Shown here: positions 1-8,795 of the stretch, in pieces
Position numbering within the stretch: the stretch's first letter is position 1
How the letters are laid out: the number at the start of each line of letters is the position of its first letter
Assembly (NCBI RefSeq): GCF_902459555.1
Contig: NZ_CABPSM010000006.1
Coordinates: 1-64,000 of the forward strand
Reading direction: 5' to 3'
Length of the DNA: 64,000 nt
DNA from: Pandoraea horticolens
Lineage (GTDB): Bacteria; Pseudomonadota; Gammaproteobacteria; Burkholderiales; Burkholderiaceae
Notes under the pieces: generated by a model
The model's database searches: none
Told to the model about the DNA's origin: nothing
Seen by the model: only the letters and a program-made list of their open reading frames with translations
Position numbers and translations under genes: made by a program

Positions 1-441
1 CTGCATCAGCAGCAGAGAAGTGAGATTATGTCGCAGCTTCTCGTCGTCGTCAACAGTTTTTTTCGCTTTCTTCGCTCATCGCCCTAGCAACTCGCAAGCC
101 CCAAAACCCCTGACCACCAGGCTTTCCAGCCCGTCGCCCCATACCGCTTCGCCGCTTTCGCGGCGTCGCCATCGTTGCGAGAGACGAGATATTAGTGAAA
201 ACCCCGAACCCTGGCAAGCCCTTTGTGAAAATAATTTGAAAAAGGCAAAAAAAGGCCCGCGTCGTGAGCGGGCCAAGATCCATGGGACAGGACACATGGA
301 GGAGACGGGTTCACTGTATCCGGGCATCCCCGAGCGACGCAACCAATGAAATCGCATATGCTTCTTGAAAGCTCGCCTATATGGAAAGGCGGCGTCAGCG
401 TCCATGTCGCCCCCTTCTTTACTATATATAGAGCGTTCGAA
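1..441. other. Left-edge non-coding stretch with one minus-oriented terminator
   Basis: I see no convincing gene here. The short open frames on both strands have poor composition and are interrupted by the hairpin at 254-274. A TATATA-rich segment at 422-429 lies only about 13 bases before the phospholipase start, so it is an uncertain promoter for that gene. Something to the left of the window may own part of this sequence. Confidence 0.4.
244..274 (-). terminator. Rho-independent terminator, leftward orientation
   Basis: A perfect 7-bp stem, GGCCCGC (254-260) and GCGGGCC (268-274), has a 7-base loop and is followed on the minus strand by a run of seven T (247-253). No minus-strand gene is visible to its right, so the transcript it would end is unknown. 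It could be a small RNA starting near 430, but that is only a guess. Confidence 0.6.
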
Positions 442-2085
442 ATGTCCCTTTCGCGCGTCTTCCGGTCTCCTCGCCGTTACCTCTTGTGGCGGCGCCGGCT
501 CACGTTTCTGCCGCTCGCGCTCTTCGTCGTTGCCTGTAGTTCGGTACGCCCGCCCCCGGTGCCGTCCCAGTGGGCATCTCACACGTCGGCCGCCACCCCC
601 GGTGCGCTCGCCAGCGCTCTGGCCCCCAGCGCCCTCGCCCACCCCGGACAGTCGGGCTTCCAACTACTGGCGACCGGTTCCGACGCCTTCACCGCCCGTC
701 TCGCACTCGTTCAATCCGCCCAGCATAGTCTTGACGTGCAGTACTACAGCGCGGAAGAAGACGTCACCGGACGCCTGCTGCTCCAGTCACTGCTCGACGC
801 CGCAGCCCGGGGCGTGCGCGTTCGTATGCTGGTCGACGATATGAACCGCCGCCATCTCGACCCTACCCTCGCTGTGCTCGACCAGCACCCCAACATCGAG
901 ATCCGAGTCTTCAATCCGTTCGGCACGCTCAAAACCACGCTTTTCGAGCGCGCAGGCAACCTGCTCACCCAATTCGACCAGCTCAACCGCCGCATGCACA
1001 ACAAAGCCTTGATCGCCGATAACCAGTTGGCCATCGTAGGGGGGCGCAATCTCGGAGACGAATATTTCGACGCGGATCCGGATATCTCCTTTCGTGATTT
1101 CGATCTGCTATGCGCCGGACCGGTCGTCGACGCGATTTCCCGTAGTTTCGACCACTTCTGGACGAGTCCGCAGTCCTATCCGCTGAAGCAGCTGCAGTCG
1201 AAGATCGACAAACAGACGCTGGACGACACGCGCGAGGCATTGGCCCGCCACTGGCGCGACGCCGACGGCATGCCCGTCGGGCACAAGGCGCTTCACCAGC
1301 CATCGCTCGCGGACGGCCTACGAAGCGGCGAACGCCCCCTGTTCTGGGCACCCGCAGAGCTTGCCGCCGACAGTCCCGATAAGCTGGACATCCCGGCGGC
1401 AGAGAGCAAAAGCGCGCCGGGCGCCAAATTGCGGCAATTGGCGGCAAACGCGCAGCACGAAGTTCTGATCATCTCTCCGTACTTCATTCCATTGGACGGC
1501 GGCGTCCGGTTCCTCTCCGCGCTCGCGCAGCGAGGCGTCAAGGTACGCGTGCTGACGAACTCCCTCGCGGCAACAGACGTCGTCCCGGTTCACGCCGGTT
1601 ACGCACGCTATCGCCCCGCCCTGCTCAAAGCGGGCATCGAACTGTACGAATTCAAGCCGATCCATTCGAACATCGGGGAGTCCACGTCACGGCGCATCAC
1701 GTTAGGCGGTTCATCGCGTGCGAGTCTGCACGGTAAGGCGTACGTAATCGATCGTCGCGACGTCATCCTCGGCTCGTTCAATCTGGACCCTCGCTCGGTC
1801 CGTCAGAATACGGAGCTGGCGATGGTGATCCACAGCCCCGAATTTGCCGAACGCATGGCAGGCATCTTCGACCAGGCGACGTCGGCCCGCGTCAGCTTCC
1901 GGGTCGAACTGGTCCCCCCTGGCACGACACCGCCCACCCCCACGCCCCCCACCATACCCGCGTTGCGCTGGGTCGGCGAGGAAAACGGGCAGCCGCGTAC
2001 GTTCGACGTCGAGCCCTACGCGTCTTTCTGGCGCAACTCGGTGGCAGGCGCTTTCACGTTGCTGCCGAGCGACGATCTGTTCTGA
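442..2085 (+). CDS. Phospholipase D family lipoprotein (cardiolipin-synthase-like)
   Basis: Predicted phosphatidyltransferase or phosphodiesterase of the PLD superfamily, 547 aa. Two HKD catalytic motifs are present: HNKALIAD near residue 186 and HGKAYVID near residue 430, each followed by the usual glycine-rich GxxN stretch. The N-terminus has basic residues, a hydrophobic run and a lipobox-like LFVVAC with Cys at residue 32, so the protein is probably a membrane-anchored lipoprotein facing the periplasm. I chose the ATG at 442 because translation from 346 would put 32 irrelevant residues before the signal sequence. Family members include cardiolipin synthase C-type enzymes acting on phospholipid head groups. 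The gene stands alone and converges on the TonB receptor with 33 bases between stops. The exact substrate cannot be read from sequence. Confidence 0.85.
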   Translation: MSLSRVFRSPRRYLLWRRRLTFLPLALFVVACSSVRPPPVPSQWASHTSAATPGALASALAPSALAHPGQSGFQLLATGSDAFTARLALVQSAQHSLDVQYYSAEEDVTGRLLLQSLLDAAARGVRVRMLVDDMNRRHLDPTLAVLDQHPNIEIRVFNPFGTLKTTLFERAGNLLTQFDQLNRRMHNKALIADNQLAIVGGRNLGDEYFDADPDISFRDFDLLCAGPVVDAISRSFDHFWTSPQSYPLKQLQSKIDKQTLDDTREALARHWRDADGMPVGHKALHQPSLADGLRSGERPLFWAPAELAADSPDKLDIPAAESKSAPGAKLRQLAANAQHEVLIISPYFIPLDGGVRFLSALAQRGVKVRVLTNSLAATDVVPVHAGYARYRPALLKAGIELYEFKPIHSNIGESTSRRITLGGSSRASLHGKAYVIDRRDVILGSFNLDPRSVRQNTELAMVIHSPEFAERMAGIFDQATSARVSFRVELVPPGTTPPTPTPPTIPALRWVGEENGQPRTFDVEPYASFWRNSVAGAFTLLPSDDLF

Positions 2086-2118
2086 GCTGGCCGCCGCCCC
2101 GCTAACAACAAGCGTCGA

Positions 2119-4653
2119 TCAGAACTCGAACGTTGCCGAGAGCGTGGCCGAACGCGCATCGCCAATGGCGACGAAATACTGACTCGCGCTCGACGGGTAA
2201 TACGTCTTGTTGAAGACGTTCTTGACGTTGAACTGATAGTGCACCGGGTGACGGCCGATCTTCGTGTCGTAGGTGGCGAACACGTCGGCAACGAAATACG
2301 CCGGCAGCGTGAAGCTATTGGCCGAGTCGCCCGGACGCGAGCCAATGTATCGGCCAACCGCGCCCAGACGCAAATTGCCGCTACCGTCGCCCAGCACCGG
2401 GCCCCAGTCATACACCCCGGCCAGCGATGCCGTATGGCGCGCCACATTCGCCAGCGTGTTCCCAGTGTAGAGCGGGTCGTCCGTGGTCTTCGCGTCGATG
2501 AACGCGTAGCTCGCGATCACATTCCAGTGCTGTCCGATTCGGCCCGAGACATCCAGCTCGACACCGCGCGAGCGCGCCGCCCCCGACGTCCGCCAGTCGA
2601 TCGCCTTGGTGACGTCGTTGAACTGCGACACGAGCACGTTGCGCTTGTCGATGTTGAAGATGGCCAACGACCCGCTCAACCCGCTCGGCATGTCGAGCTT
2701 CGCCCCGACTTCGTACGATTTGGCGTGTTCCGGCGCGACGTTCGAGTCGATCACGACGCCGGACGACAGCGGCGCGATGGTCGACGTCGGCTTGAGCGAC
2801 TCCGAATAGCTGCCGTACAGCGACAGATAATCCGTCGCCTTATAGATGACGCCCGCGCGCGGCAACCACTTCGAGTCGCTAAGGTTCGTATTGACCTGGA
2901 ACGGGCGCCCCTTTCCCGCCAACTGGCTGTACGTCAGCAAACGCAGCCCGCCCACGACGATCCAGCGGTCGGTCACGTGGATAGCGTCCTGAAAGAAGAG
3001 CGACGCATCGTGCAGCGTATCGGTCTGATCGCTGTCGCTCGCCGACACCGTCGTCGGGATCACTTCACAGCCGTAGACAGGACTCAGATAGCGGAACGTA
3101 CACTTCGCCGCCTGACGAATCAGATCGCGACGATAAATGCGCCGGTACTCCCAATCGCCACCGAATTGCAGATCGTGCCGCATGCCCGCCAGATGCACTT
3201 TGCCGTCGAGATAGGCAATGCCATAACTGTCGGTGCTGTCCGAGCCGAGCGTGCCATCGTTGCTTCGCGAGATGGTCCCCGTCTTCGTGTTGATACCGTT
3301 CACGCGCAGTTGGCCGGCGTCATACGTCTCGGTGTTGTAGCTGTAGCCGAAGTGCGCCTTCCAGTCGGCATTGAACTGATGATCCACCGTGATCTGGGCC
3401 AGATGCGACTGCCCTGTCATCTCGTTATGCACGTCGTCCAGACGCTCGCGTGCAGAGACGGCGAGCGGCTTGTTCGTGGTCGGATCGATGACCGTGCCGC
3501 GATCGAACGGCGTGAGGAAATTGCGGTACTCGTACGAGAGCACCACTTGCGTGTCGCGTCCGTAGTAAGCGAGCGTCGGCGCGACCAGCGTCTCGCGCTG
3601 CGAGCCGAAGTTGCGCCAGTACTGTTGGTTGTTCTGGTCGACGACCAGCCGATACGCAAGACCGCTGTCGCCGATCGGCCCCGTCGTGTCGAGCGTTTCT
3701 TGCGCGCCGTTCTTGCCGTGCCCGTAGCTCGTGCCAGCCACGCTCACCGCCGTATAGGACTTGAGCAGAGGACGCTTGCTCACCACGTTGATCACGCCGC
3801 CCGGGTCCATGATTCCGTACAGCAGCGACGTCGGCCCCTTGAGCACTTCGACGGAATCAGCGTTTGCGTTGAGACCGCGCCCCTGCACGAGCGGCATGCC
3901 GTTGTGCATGATCGAACCGTCGCGGTTACCGCCGAAGCCGCGTTTGAGCAACGTGTCCTGCGTGCCCGCGAGGGTATTGCCCTGCACGATGCCGCTCACG
4001 TTGATCAACGCGTCGTCGAGCGTGCGGGCACGCTGATCGGCCAGCACCTGATGCGGCACCACATTGATGACCTGAGGAATGTCCAGTAGCGGGGCGTCGG
4101 AGCGCGAGACGTTGGCATCTGCCGGCAGACGGTACGCATCGGACCAGGCTTGTGCCTGAACCCGCGTGGTCGGCAATGTCACATCGCCCGTGCCGCCCCC
4201 GGTAGCGAGCGCAGCGGCGACCGGCGCACCCTGCGGCACCAGCGTGTAACCAGCCCCCTGCGGCGATGCGCTCAGTCCCGTGCCGGCCAGCAATTGACCG
4301 AAGGCACCCGGCACATCGAAACGGCCTTGCACACCGGGACTCCGACGCCCTTCCGTGAGGGCAGGTGCGTACGTCAGGAGAATGCCGGCTTCGCGGCCGA
4401 AACGTGTCAGCACTGTGTCGAGCGAACCCGCCGGAATGTCATAGGCGCGCGTGGCAGCACCGAAAGCACCGGCGGCGACTTTGGCGGATGCATTCGGCTG
4501 GCCTGCCGCCTGCGCGTGCGCCACATTGGCGTAGAACGTCGAAGCAAACGTCACCGCCACGGCGACGCTGACACTGTGGCGATGCAATCCGGAGGAAACG
4601 CGCGCATCGGAATGACGAGCGGCGCGCGGGAAATCGGGTGAAGCGACGGCCAT
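2119..4653 (-). CDS. TonB-dependent siderophore receptor with N-terminal signalling domain
   Basis: Outer-membrane ferric-siderophore transporter, 844 aa. In order: a signal peptide ending near the AHAQA at about residue 48; a secretin/TonB short N-terminal (STN) signalling domain at roughly 68-145, starting with PAGSLDTVL; a plug domain at about 185-300 with the typical VEVLKGPTSLLYG and GGVINVVSKRP; then a beta-barrel ending in the outer-membrane signature ATFEF with terminal Phe. The STN domain means it can signal to the FecR-type anti-sigma factor encoded just upstream. The gene is third in a sigma/anti-sigma/receptor run on the minus strand, 113 bases after the anti-sigma gene. It resembles FpvA/FhuE/FoxA-type receptors. 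The cognate siderophore is not predictable. Confidence 0.92.
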   Translation of the reverse strand: MAVASPDFPRAARHSDARVSSGLHRHSVSVAVAVTFASTFYANVAHAQAAGQPNASAKVAAGAFGAATRAYDIPAGSLDTVLTRFGREAGILLTYAPALTEGRRSPGVQGRFDVPGAFGQLLAGTGLSASPQGAGYTLVPQGAPVAAALATGGGTGDVTLPTTRVQAQAWSDAYRLPADANVSRSDAPLLDIPQVINVVPHQVLADQRARTLDDALINVSGIVQGNTLAGTQDTLLKRGFGGNRDGSIMHNGMPLVQGRGLNANADSVEVLKGPTSLLYGIMDPGGVINVVSKRPLLKSYTAVSVAGTSYGHGKNGAQETLDTTGPIGDSGLAYRLVVDQNNQQYWRNFGSQRETLVAPTLAYYGRDTQVVLSYEYRNFLTPFDRGTVIDPTTNKPLAVSARERLDDVHNEMTGQSHLAQITVDHQFNADWKAHFGYSYNTETYDAGQLRVNGINTKTGTISRSNDGTLGSDSTDSYGIAYLDGKVHLAGMRHDLQFGGDWEYRRIYRRDLIRQAAKCTFRYLSPVYGCEVIPTTVSASDSDQTDTLHDASLFFQDAIHVTDRWIVVGGLRLLTYSQLAGKGRPFQVNTNLSDSKWLPRAGVIYKATDYLSLYGSYSESLKPTSTIAPLSSGVVIDSNVAPEHAKSYEVGAKLDMPSGLSGSLAIFNIDKRNVLVSQFNDVTKAIDWRTSGAARSRGVELDVSGRIGQHWNVIASYAFIDAKTTDDPLYTGNTLANVARHTASLAGVYDWGPVLGDGSGNLRLGAVGRYIGSRPGDSANSFTLPAYFVADVFATYDTKIGRHPVHYQFNVKNVFNKTYYPSSASQYFVAIGDARSATLSATFEF

Positions 4654-4766
4654 GATGGGAGATCTCGTTCTGGCAATGGAGAGAAGGTTTCACTTCCCTT
4701 GTCACGCGAGACCGAAGAAACAGCTCACTGACCGGATAAAAATTTTCGGGGGATGCAGACAACGTG

Positions 4767-5786
4767 TCAGCCGCGCGGACCGATCGTCACCCAGTAGCGA
4801 GTGACCGACGCCACCGACACGGGCAACGCGTGCGGCAGCATGGCGAGAATCGCATCCGTATCGACCAGCGGATACGTGCCGGACACCCGCAAGGCTGCAA
4901 CCGCCGGGTCGCAACGGACATATCCACGTCGATAGCGCGACAACTCGGCGAGGAACGCATCGAGACGCATATCGACTGCGACGACCATGCCGTCAGCCCA
5001 CGCGCCATCGCCATCGGCGAGCGACGTCACGGACGCCACATCCTGCGACGTGAACCGCGCCTGCTCCCCGGCATGGACGATCCGCGCGCTGCCGGCATCG
5101 TGGTCAGACGCCTTGGGGGCCACGCGCACCGCGCCTTCGAACACTTGCACCCATCCGGCGTCAGTCCCCTGCCCGCCCTGACGCACCGCGAAGCGCGTGC
5201 CCATTGGTTGCAGCGTCGCCTGCGCGGTCACCACAAGCAGCGGTCTGGGTGGCGCGTGCCCGGCGTCCTTGCCGGTCGTGATCATCACTTCGCCGTTGAT
5301 GAGCGAGATGCGTCGCGTATCCCCGTCCATCGACAACCGCACGGCGCTGCGCGTATTCAGGACGAGCGTCGTGCCGTCTGCCAGCCGCAGCGTGCGGCAC
5401 TCGCCCACACCCGTGTGCACATCCGCTCGCAGCCGCTGGACGGCCAGCGGGTCGGTGGCCACCCAGGCCCCGGTGCCCGCGAACAACGCCCCGGCGATGC
5501 CCTTCACTGCCATTCGACGCCCGCGCGAGCGCGGCGCCCGAAGCGCTGCCTGTGCGACGGCTGCGCCGAGCGTGCCAGACACATGGCGCATGCGCTGGTC
5601 CGCCTTTTCGATATGCCGCCAGGCGCGTTCGTGGTCGGGATGCGCCTCGCGCCAGCGTACGCACGCGGCGCGCAACGTCTCGGTGGCGTCGCCGCTACCC
5701 AGCATCACCCACCATTCGACGGCTTGCTGCGCAATACCTGCGTCGACCCCACCGATCGAGGAAACGGATGCGGAAGTGCGCGTCAT
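4767..5786 (-). CDS. fecR: FecR-type anti-sigma factor / signal transducer
   Basis: Inner-membrane regulator, 339 aa, relaying receptor occupancy to the ECF sigma factor. The N-terminal cytoplasmic DUF4880-like segment (AVEWWVML near residue 22) is followed by a hydrophobic segment near residues 95-115, then the periplasmic FecR domain (RTLRLADGTTLVLN, about 133-146, through about 240) and a C-terminal secretin/TonB-type domain. The start at 5786 is set by a 4-base overlap (ATGA) with the stop of the sigma gene. The frame stays open upstream to 7616, but that stretch lies opposite the sigma and paaA genes and is not coding. Translational coupling to the sigma gene is likely. Confidence 0.9.
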   Translation of the reverse strand: MTRTSASVSSIGGVDAGIAQQAVEWWVMLGSGDATETLRAACVRWREAHPDHERAWRHIEKADQRMRHVSGTLGAAVAQAALRAPRSRGRRMAVKGIAGALFAGTGAWVATDPLAVQRLRADVHTGVGECRTLRLADGTTLVLNTRSAVRLSMDGDTRRISLINGEVMITTGKDAGHAPPRPLLVVTAQATLQPMGTRFAVRQGGQGTDAGWVQVFEGAVRVAPKASDHDAGSARIVHAGEQARFTSQDVASVTSLADGDGAWADGMVVAVDMRLDAFLAELSRYRRGYVRCDPAVAALRVSGTYPLVDTDAILAMLPHALPVSVASVTRYWVTIGPRG

Positions 5787-6307
5787 GCGGCGCCCATCGA
5801 GAAGAAGCATTGCGTGCCGGCGCGCACGAGATGGCGCTTGACCGTCGCGAGCGAAATGCCGAGTTCGGCGGCGATCTCCAGATGCGTCAGACCGTCGAGT
5901 TGCGCCAACAGGAAGGCGCGTTTGACGAGGGCGGGCAGCCCGTCGAGGCAGCGGTCGATTTCGAGCAGCGTCTCGAGCAAGACGGCGCGCTCTTCGGGTG
6001 ACGGCGCGAGGACCTCCGGCTGTTGCGCCAGAGCGTCGAGATAGGCGCGCTCGATTTGTTCGCGACGCCAGTGGTTGTAAAGCACGCGTTGCGCAACGGT
6101 TGTCAGGAAAGCGCGCGGCGAGGCCAGCACGCGCGGCGGATCGCGCTCGAGCAGACGCACGAACGTGTCGTGCGCGAGATCGGCCGCACGGTGCGAGCAG
6201 CCGGTCTTGCGATGCAGCCAGCCGTGCAGCCAGCCATGATGGTCGGTATAGAGTCCCTGCAGCGTGGTGTCGCGCGGCAGCGTAGGCGGCGTATTGTCGG
6301 CGGGCAT
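5783..6307 (-). CDS. fecI: ECF RNA polymerase sigma factor, FecI family
   Basis: Extracytoplasmic-function sigma factor, 174 aa. Region 2 is visible as DLAHDTFVRLLERDP and region 4 helix-turn-helix as LTHLEIAAELGISLATVKRH near the C-terminus, the standard FecI pattern. It overlaps the anti-sigma gene by 4 bases and lies upstream of the receptor it should activate. A Fur-box-like sequence lies 55 bases upstream (6362-6380), so expression is probably repressed by Fur-Fe(II) and raised in iron limitation. This is the standard iron-starvation cell-surface signalling arrangement. Confidence 0.93.
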   Translation of the reverse strand: MPADNTPPTLPRDTTLQGLYTDHHGWLHGWLHRKTGCSHRAADLAHDTFVRLLERDPPRVLASPRAFLTTVAQRVLYNHWRREQIERAYLDALAQQPEVLAPSPEERAVLLETLLEIDRCLDGLPALVKRAFLLAQLDGLTHLEIAAELGISLATVKRHLVRAGTQCFFSMGAA

Positions 6308-6361
6308 ACGCCCCTCCTGTCCCCTGACCAGGTGCGGCCGAAAGGCTCAGACACCTAATTT

Positions 6362-6380
6362 GCAAATGAGAATCGTTCGC
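6362..6380 (-). promoter_or_regulatory. Fur-box-like operator upstream of the sigma factor
   Basis: GCAAATGAGAATCGTTCGC matches 13 of 19 positions of the GATAATGATAATCATTATC Fur consensus, including the central ATGAnAATC core. It lies 55 bases upstream of the FecI start, where a promoter is expected. The match was made by eye. Confidence 0.6.
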
Positions 6381-6514
6381 AGTATAGCAAACAAGTTCCC
6401 CGGGACGGAACGCCGCGCACGCCGTCATCGCTACGCGTGGCGCGTATACGACAACGGTATGCCCCCCTGCCACCGCCCTCGCAATCGCCTGCGCCGTATC
6501 ATGGAAAACATTTA

Positions 6515-6542
6515 TTGACCGACCGTCCGGTCGGTTTATAAT
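6515..6542 (+). promoter_or_regulatory. paa promoter with embedded TetR-type operator
   Basis: TTGACC (6515-6520) and TATAAT (6537-6542) form a strong sigma-70 promoter with a 16-base spacer. Between and overlapping them, 6518-6535 is a perfect inverted repeat with 8-base arms ACCGACCG and CGGTCGGT separated by TC. An ACCGACC/GGTCGGT palindrome in front of paa genes is typical of TetR-family PaaR repressors in Burkholderiales. A TetR gene lies at the end of this gene block (11582-12238). Bound repressor would block polymerase until phenylacetyl-CoA releases it. Confidence 0.82.
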
Positions 6543-6578
6543 GCGTCCATATCCCACATGCCGCGGAGGCCTTCCTCT

Positions 6579-7586
6579 ATGTATACGCAAGCCATCGATC
6601 TGGCCGGCAACAGCCCCAAGGGCGTGCGCGCCCTGAGCGAGGCGGAGCAGCAGCAACAAGCCCGCTTCGACGCGCGCGTCGCTGCCGATCAGAAGATCGA
6701 GCCGCAGGACTACATGCCCGCCGAGTACCGCAAGACACTCGTGCGCCAAATCTCGCAGCACGCGCACTCTGAAGTCATCGGCATGCTGCCGGAAGGCAAC
6801 TGGATCTCGCGCGCGCCCAGCCTCAAGCGCAAGGCGATTCTGCTCGCCAAGGTGCAGGACGAAGCCGGCCACGGCCTCTACCTGTATTCCGCAGCCGAAA
6901 CGCTCGGCACGTCGCGCGACCAGATGATCGACGCCCTGCACGCCGGCCGCGCCAAGTACTCCAGTATCTTCAATTACCCAACGCTCACGTGGGCCGATGT
7001 CGGCGTGATCGGCTGGCTCGTCGATGGCGCCGCCATCATGAACCAGGTGCCGCTGTGCCGCTGTTCGTACGGCCCGTACGCGCGCGCCATGATTCGCGTG
7101 TGTAAGGAAGAGTCGTTCCACCAGCGTCAGGGCTTCGACGCCCTGCTCTCGATGATGAGCGGCACGCAAGCCCAACGTGACATGGTGCAAGAAGCCGTAA
7201 ACCGCTGGTGGTGGCCGGTGCTCATGATGTTCGGTCCGAGCGACAAGGAGTCGATCCACAGCACCCAAACCATGCAGTGGGGCATCAAACGCATCTCGAA
7301 CGACGATCTGCGCCAGAAGTTTGTCGACGCCGCCGTCGAACAGGCCAAGGTGCTCGGCGTGACCTTCCCCGATCCGGATCTGAAGTGGAACGAGAGCCGC
7401 CGCGCCCACGACTACGGCGAGATCGACTGGAGCGAATTCTGGCGCGTGGTGGGCGGTGAAGGCCCGTGCAACAAGGAACGTCTCGGCACCCGTGTGGCTG
7501 CCCACGAGAAAGGCGCCTGGGTGCGCGACGCCGCCCTGGCGCACGCCGCCAAGCAGCGCCAGCGCGCCGAAAAGCAGGCCGCCTGA
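6579..7586 (+). CDS. paaA: 1,2-phenylacetyl-CoA epoxidase, catalytic subunit A
   Basis: Oxygenase subunit of the PaaABCE complex, which epoxidises the aromatic ring of phenylacetyl-CoA in the cytoplasm using O2 and electrons from PaaE. Length is 335 aa, close to the family. Ferritin-like di-iron ligands are visible as DEAGH near residue 95 and EESFH near residue 179. The start at 6579 is set by CGGAGG at 6564-6569, and seven residues encoded upstream do not fit the family. It is the first gene of paaABCDE and 36 bases downstream of a clear -10 element. Confidence 0.96.
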   Translation: MYTQAIDLAGNSPKGVRALSEAEQQQQARFDARVAADQKIEPQDYMPAEYRKTLVRQISQHAHSEVIGMLPEGNWISRAPSLKRKAILLAKVQDEAGHGLYLYSAAETLGTSRDQMIDALHAGRAKYSSIFNYPTLTWADVGVIGWLVDGAAIMNQVPLCRCSYGPYARAMIRVCKEESFHQRQGFDALLSMMSGTQAQRDMVQEAVNRWWWPVLMMFGPSDKESIHSTQTMQWGIKRISNDDLRQKFVDAAVEQAKVLGVTFPDPDLKWNESRRAHDYGEIDWSEFWRVVGGEGPCNKERLGTRVAAHEKGAWVRDAALAHAAKQRQRAEKQAA

Positions 7587-7627
7587 GCCGCATCCGGCCA
7601 GCCCCTCACAAGACATCAGGAACGATC

Positions 7628-7924
7628 ATGACGCAAGCAAGCAACAAGGAATGGCCCCTCTGGGAAGTGTTCGTACGCAGCAAGATGGGCCTTGAGCACA
7701 AGCACAGCGGCAGTCTGCACGCCGCCGACGCCGAGATGGCGCTGCGCATGGCGCGCGACGTCTACACGCGCCGTCAGGAAGGCGTGAGCATCTGGGTCGT
7801 GCCGTCGGTCGCCATCACGGCGTCGGCCCCGGAAGACAAGGCCGAGCTGTTCGATCCGGCCGCCGACAAGATCTACCGCCATCCGACCTTCTACCAGCTG
7901 CCGGAAGAAGTGAACCACATGTAA
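7628..7924 (+). CDS. paaB: 1,2-phenylacetyl-CoA epoxidase, subunit B
   Basis: Small structural subunit of the phenylacetyl-CoA epoxidase, 98 aa, the usual size for PaaB. The sequence has the conserved start WPLWEVFVRSK and the segment HKHSGSLHAADAEMAL. It helps assemble the PaaAC heterodimers into the larger complex. It starts 41 bases after paaA, at an ATG consistent with family length. The frame is open far upstream, but that part overlaps paaA. Confidence 0.96.
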   Translation: MTQASNKEWPLWEVFVRSKMGLEHKHSGSLHAADAEMALRMARDVYTRRQEGVSIWVVPSVAITASAPEDKAELFDPAADKIYRHPTFYQLPEEVNHM

Positions 7925-7983
7925 GCGGCGGCGCGCCCATGCAACTCCATGCCCACGGCGCGCCCCATGCGAGACCCCAGAAC

Positions 7984-8787
7984 ATGAAACCGACGCAGGA
8001 ACATCTGTCCTATCTGCTGCGCCTCGCCGACAACGCGCTGATCCTCGGTCAGCGCAACGCGGAATGGTGTGGTCACGGCCCCGTGCTGGAAGAAGACATC
8101 GCGCTCACCAACCTGAGCCTCGATCTCATCGGTCAGGCGCGCATGCTCTATCAGCATGCCGCCAAGGTCGAAACCGATCTCACCGGCATCACCAAGCAGG
8201 AAGACGACTACGCCTTCTGGCGCGACGAATTCGCGTTCCGTAACTGGACGCTCGTCGAGCTGCCCCACTATGGCCCGACCGCCGGCACAACTGCCGCCGA
8301 GCGCGACTACGCCGTGACTATCGTGCGCAACTTCCTCTACTCGGCCCTGATGGTCGAAGTGTGGCAAGCCCTCGCACAGTCGGCCGACACCGAGCTTGCC
8401 GCCATCGCAGCCAAGTCGATCAAGGAAGCGCATTACCACCTGCATCACGCGCGCGACTGGCTCGTGCGCTTCGGCGACGGTACCGAGGAATCGCACCGCC
8501 GCGCGCAGGCCGCGCTCGATTATCTGGTGCCGTACATGAACGAGATCTTCAAGCACGACACGCTCGAAGACACCGTGGCCGCCGCTGGTACGGGCGTCAC
8601 GATGGTCAGCCTGAAGGACGCGTGGCAATCCACGATGAACGACGCGCTCGCCGAAGCCACGCTCACCGCACCGGTCGGCGGCGCGTTCGAAAGCACCGGC
8701 AAGTTGGGTCGTCACTCCGAGCACATGAGCTATCTGCTCGGCGAGATGCAGGGGCTGGCACGCCAGCATCCCGGCGCGACCTGGTAA
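7984..8787 (+). CDS. paaC: 1,2-phenylacetyl-CoA epoxidase, subunit C
   Basis: Structural partner of PaaA, 267 aa from the chosen start. It has the ferritin-like fold but is not the catalytic subunit. Recognisable segments are YLLRLADNALILGQRN near the N-terminus and IKEAHYHLHHARDW near residue 155. The ATG at 7984 begins MKPTQEHLSY, matching the family N-terminus. An in-frame ATG at 7939 would add 15 residues with no better ribosome-binding site. It sits between paaB and paaD and is presumably co-transcribed. Confidence 0.94.
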   Translation: MKPTQEHLSYLLRLADNALILGQRNAEWCGHGPVLEEDIALTNLSLDLIGQARMLYQHAAKVETDLTGITKQEDDYAFWRDEFAFRNWTLVELPHYGPTAGTTAAERDYAVTIVRNFLYSALMVEVWQALAQSADTELAAIAAKSIKEAHYHLHHARDWLVRFGDGTEESHRRAQAALDYLVPYMNEIFKHDTLEDTVAAAGTGVTMVSLKDAWQSTMNDALAEATLTAPVGGAFESTGKLGRHSEHMSYLLGEMQGLARQHPGATW

Positions 8788-8795
8788 GCCTCGCG

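Noticed and set aside
2239-4089. Plus-strand open frame of 616 codons opposite the TonB receptor
   Set aside because: It is Arg/His/Val-rich antisense; the receptor on the minus strand is unmistakable.
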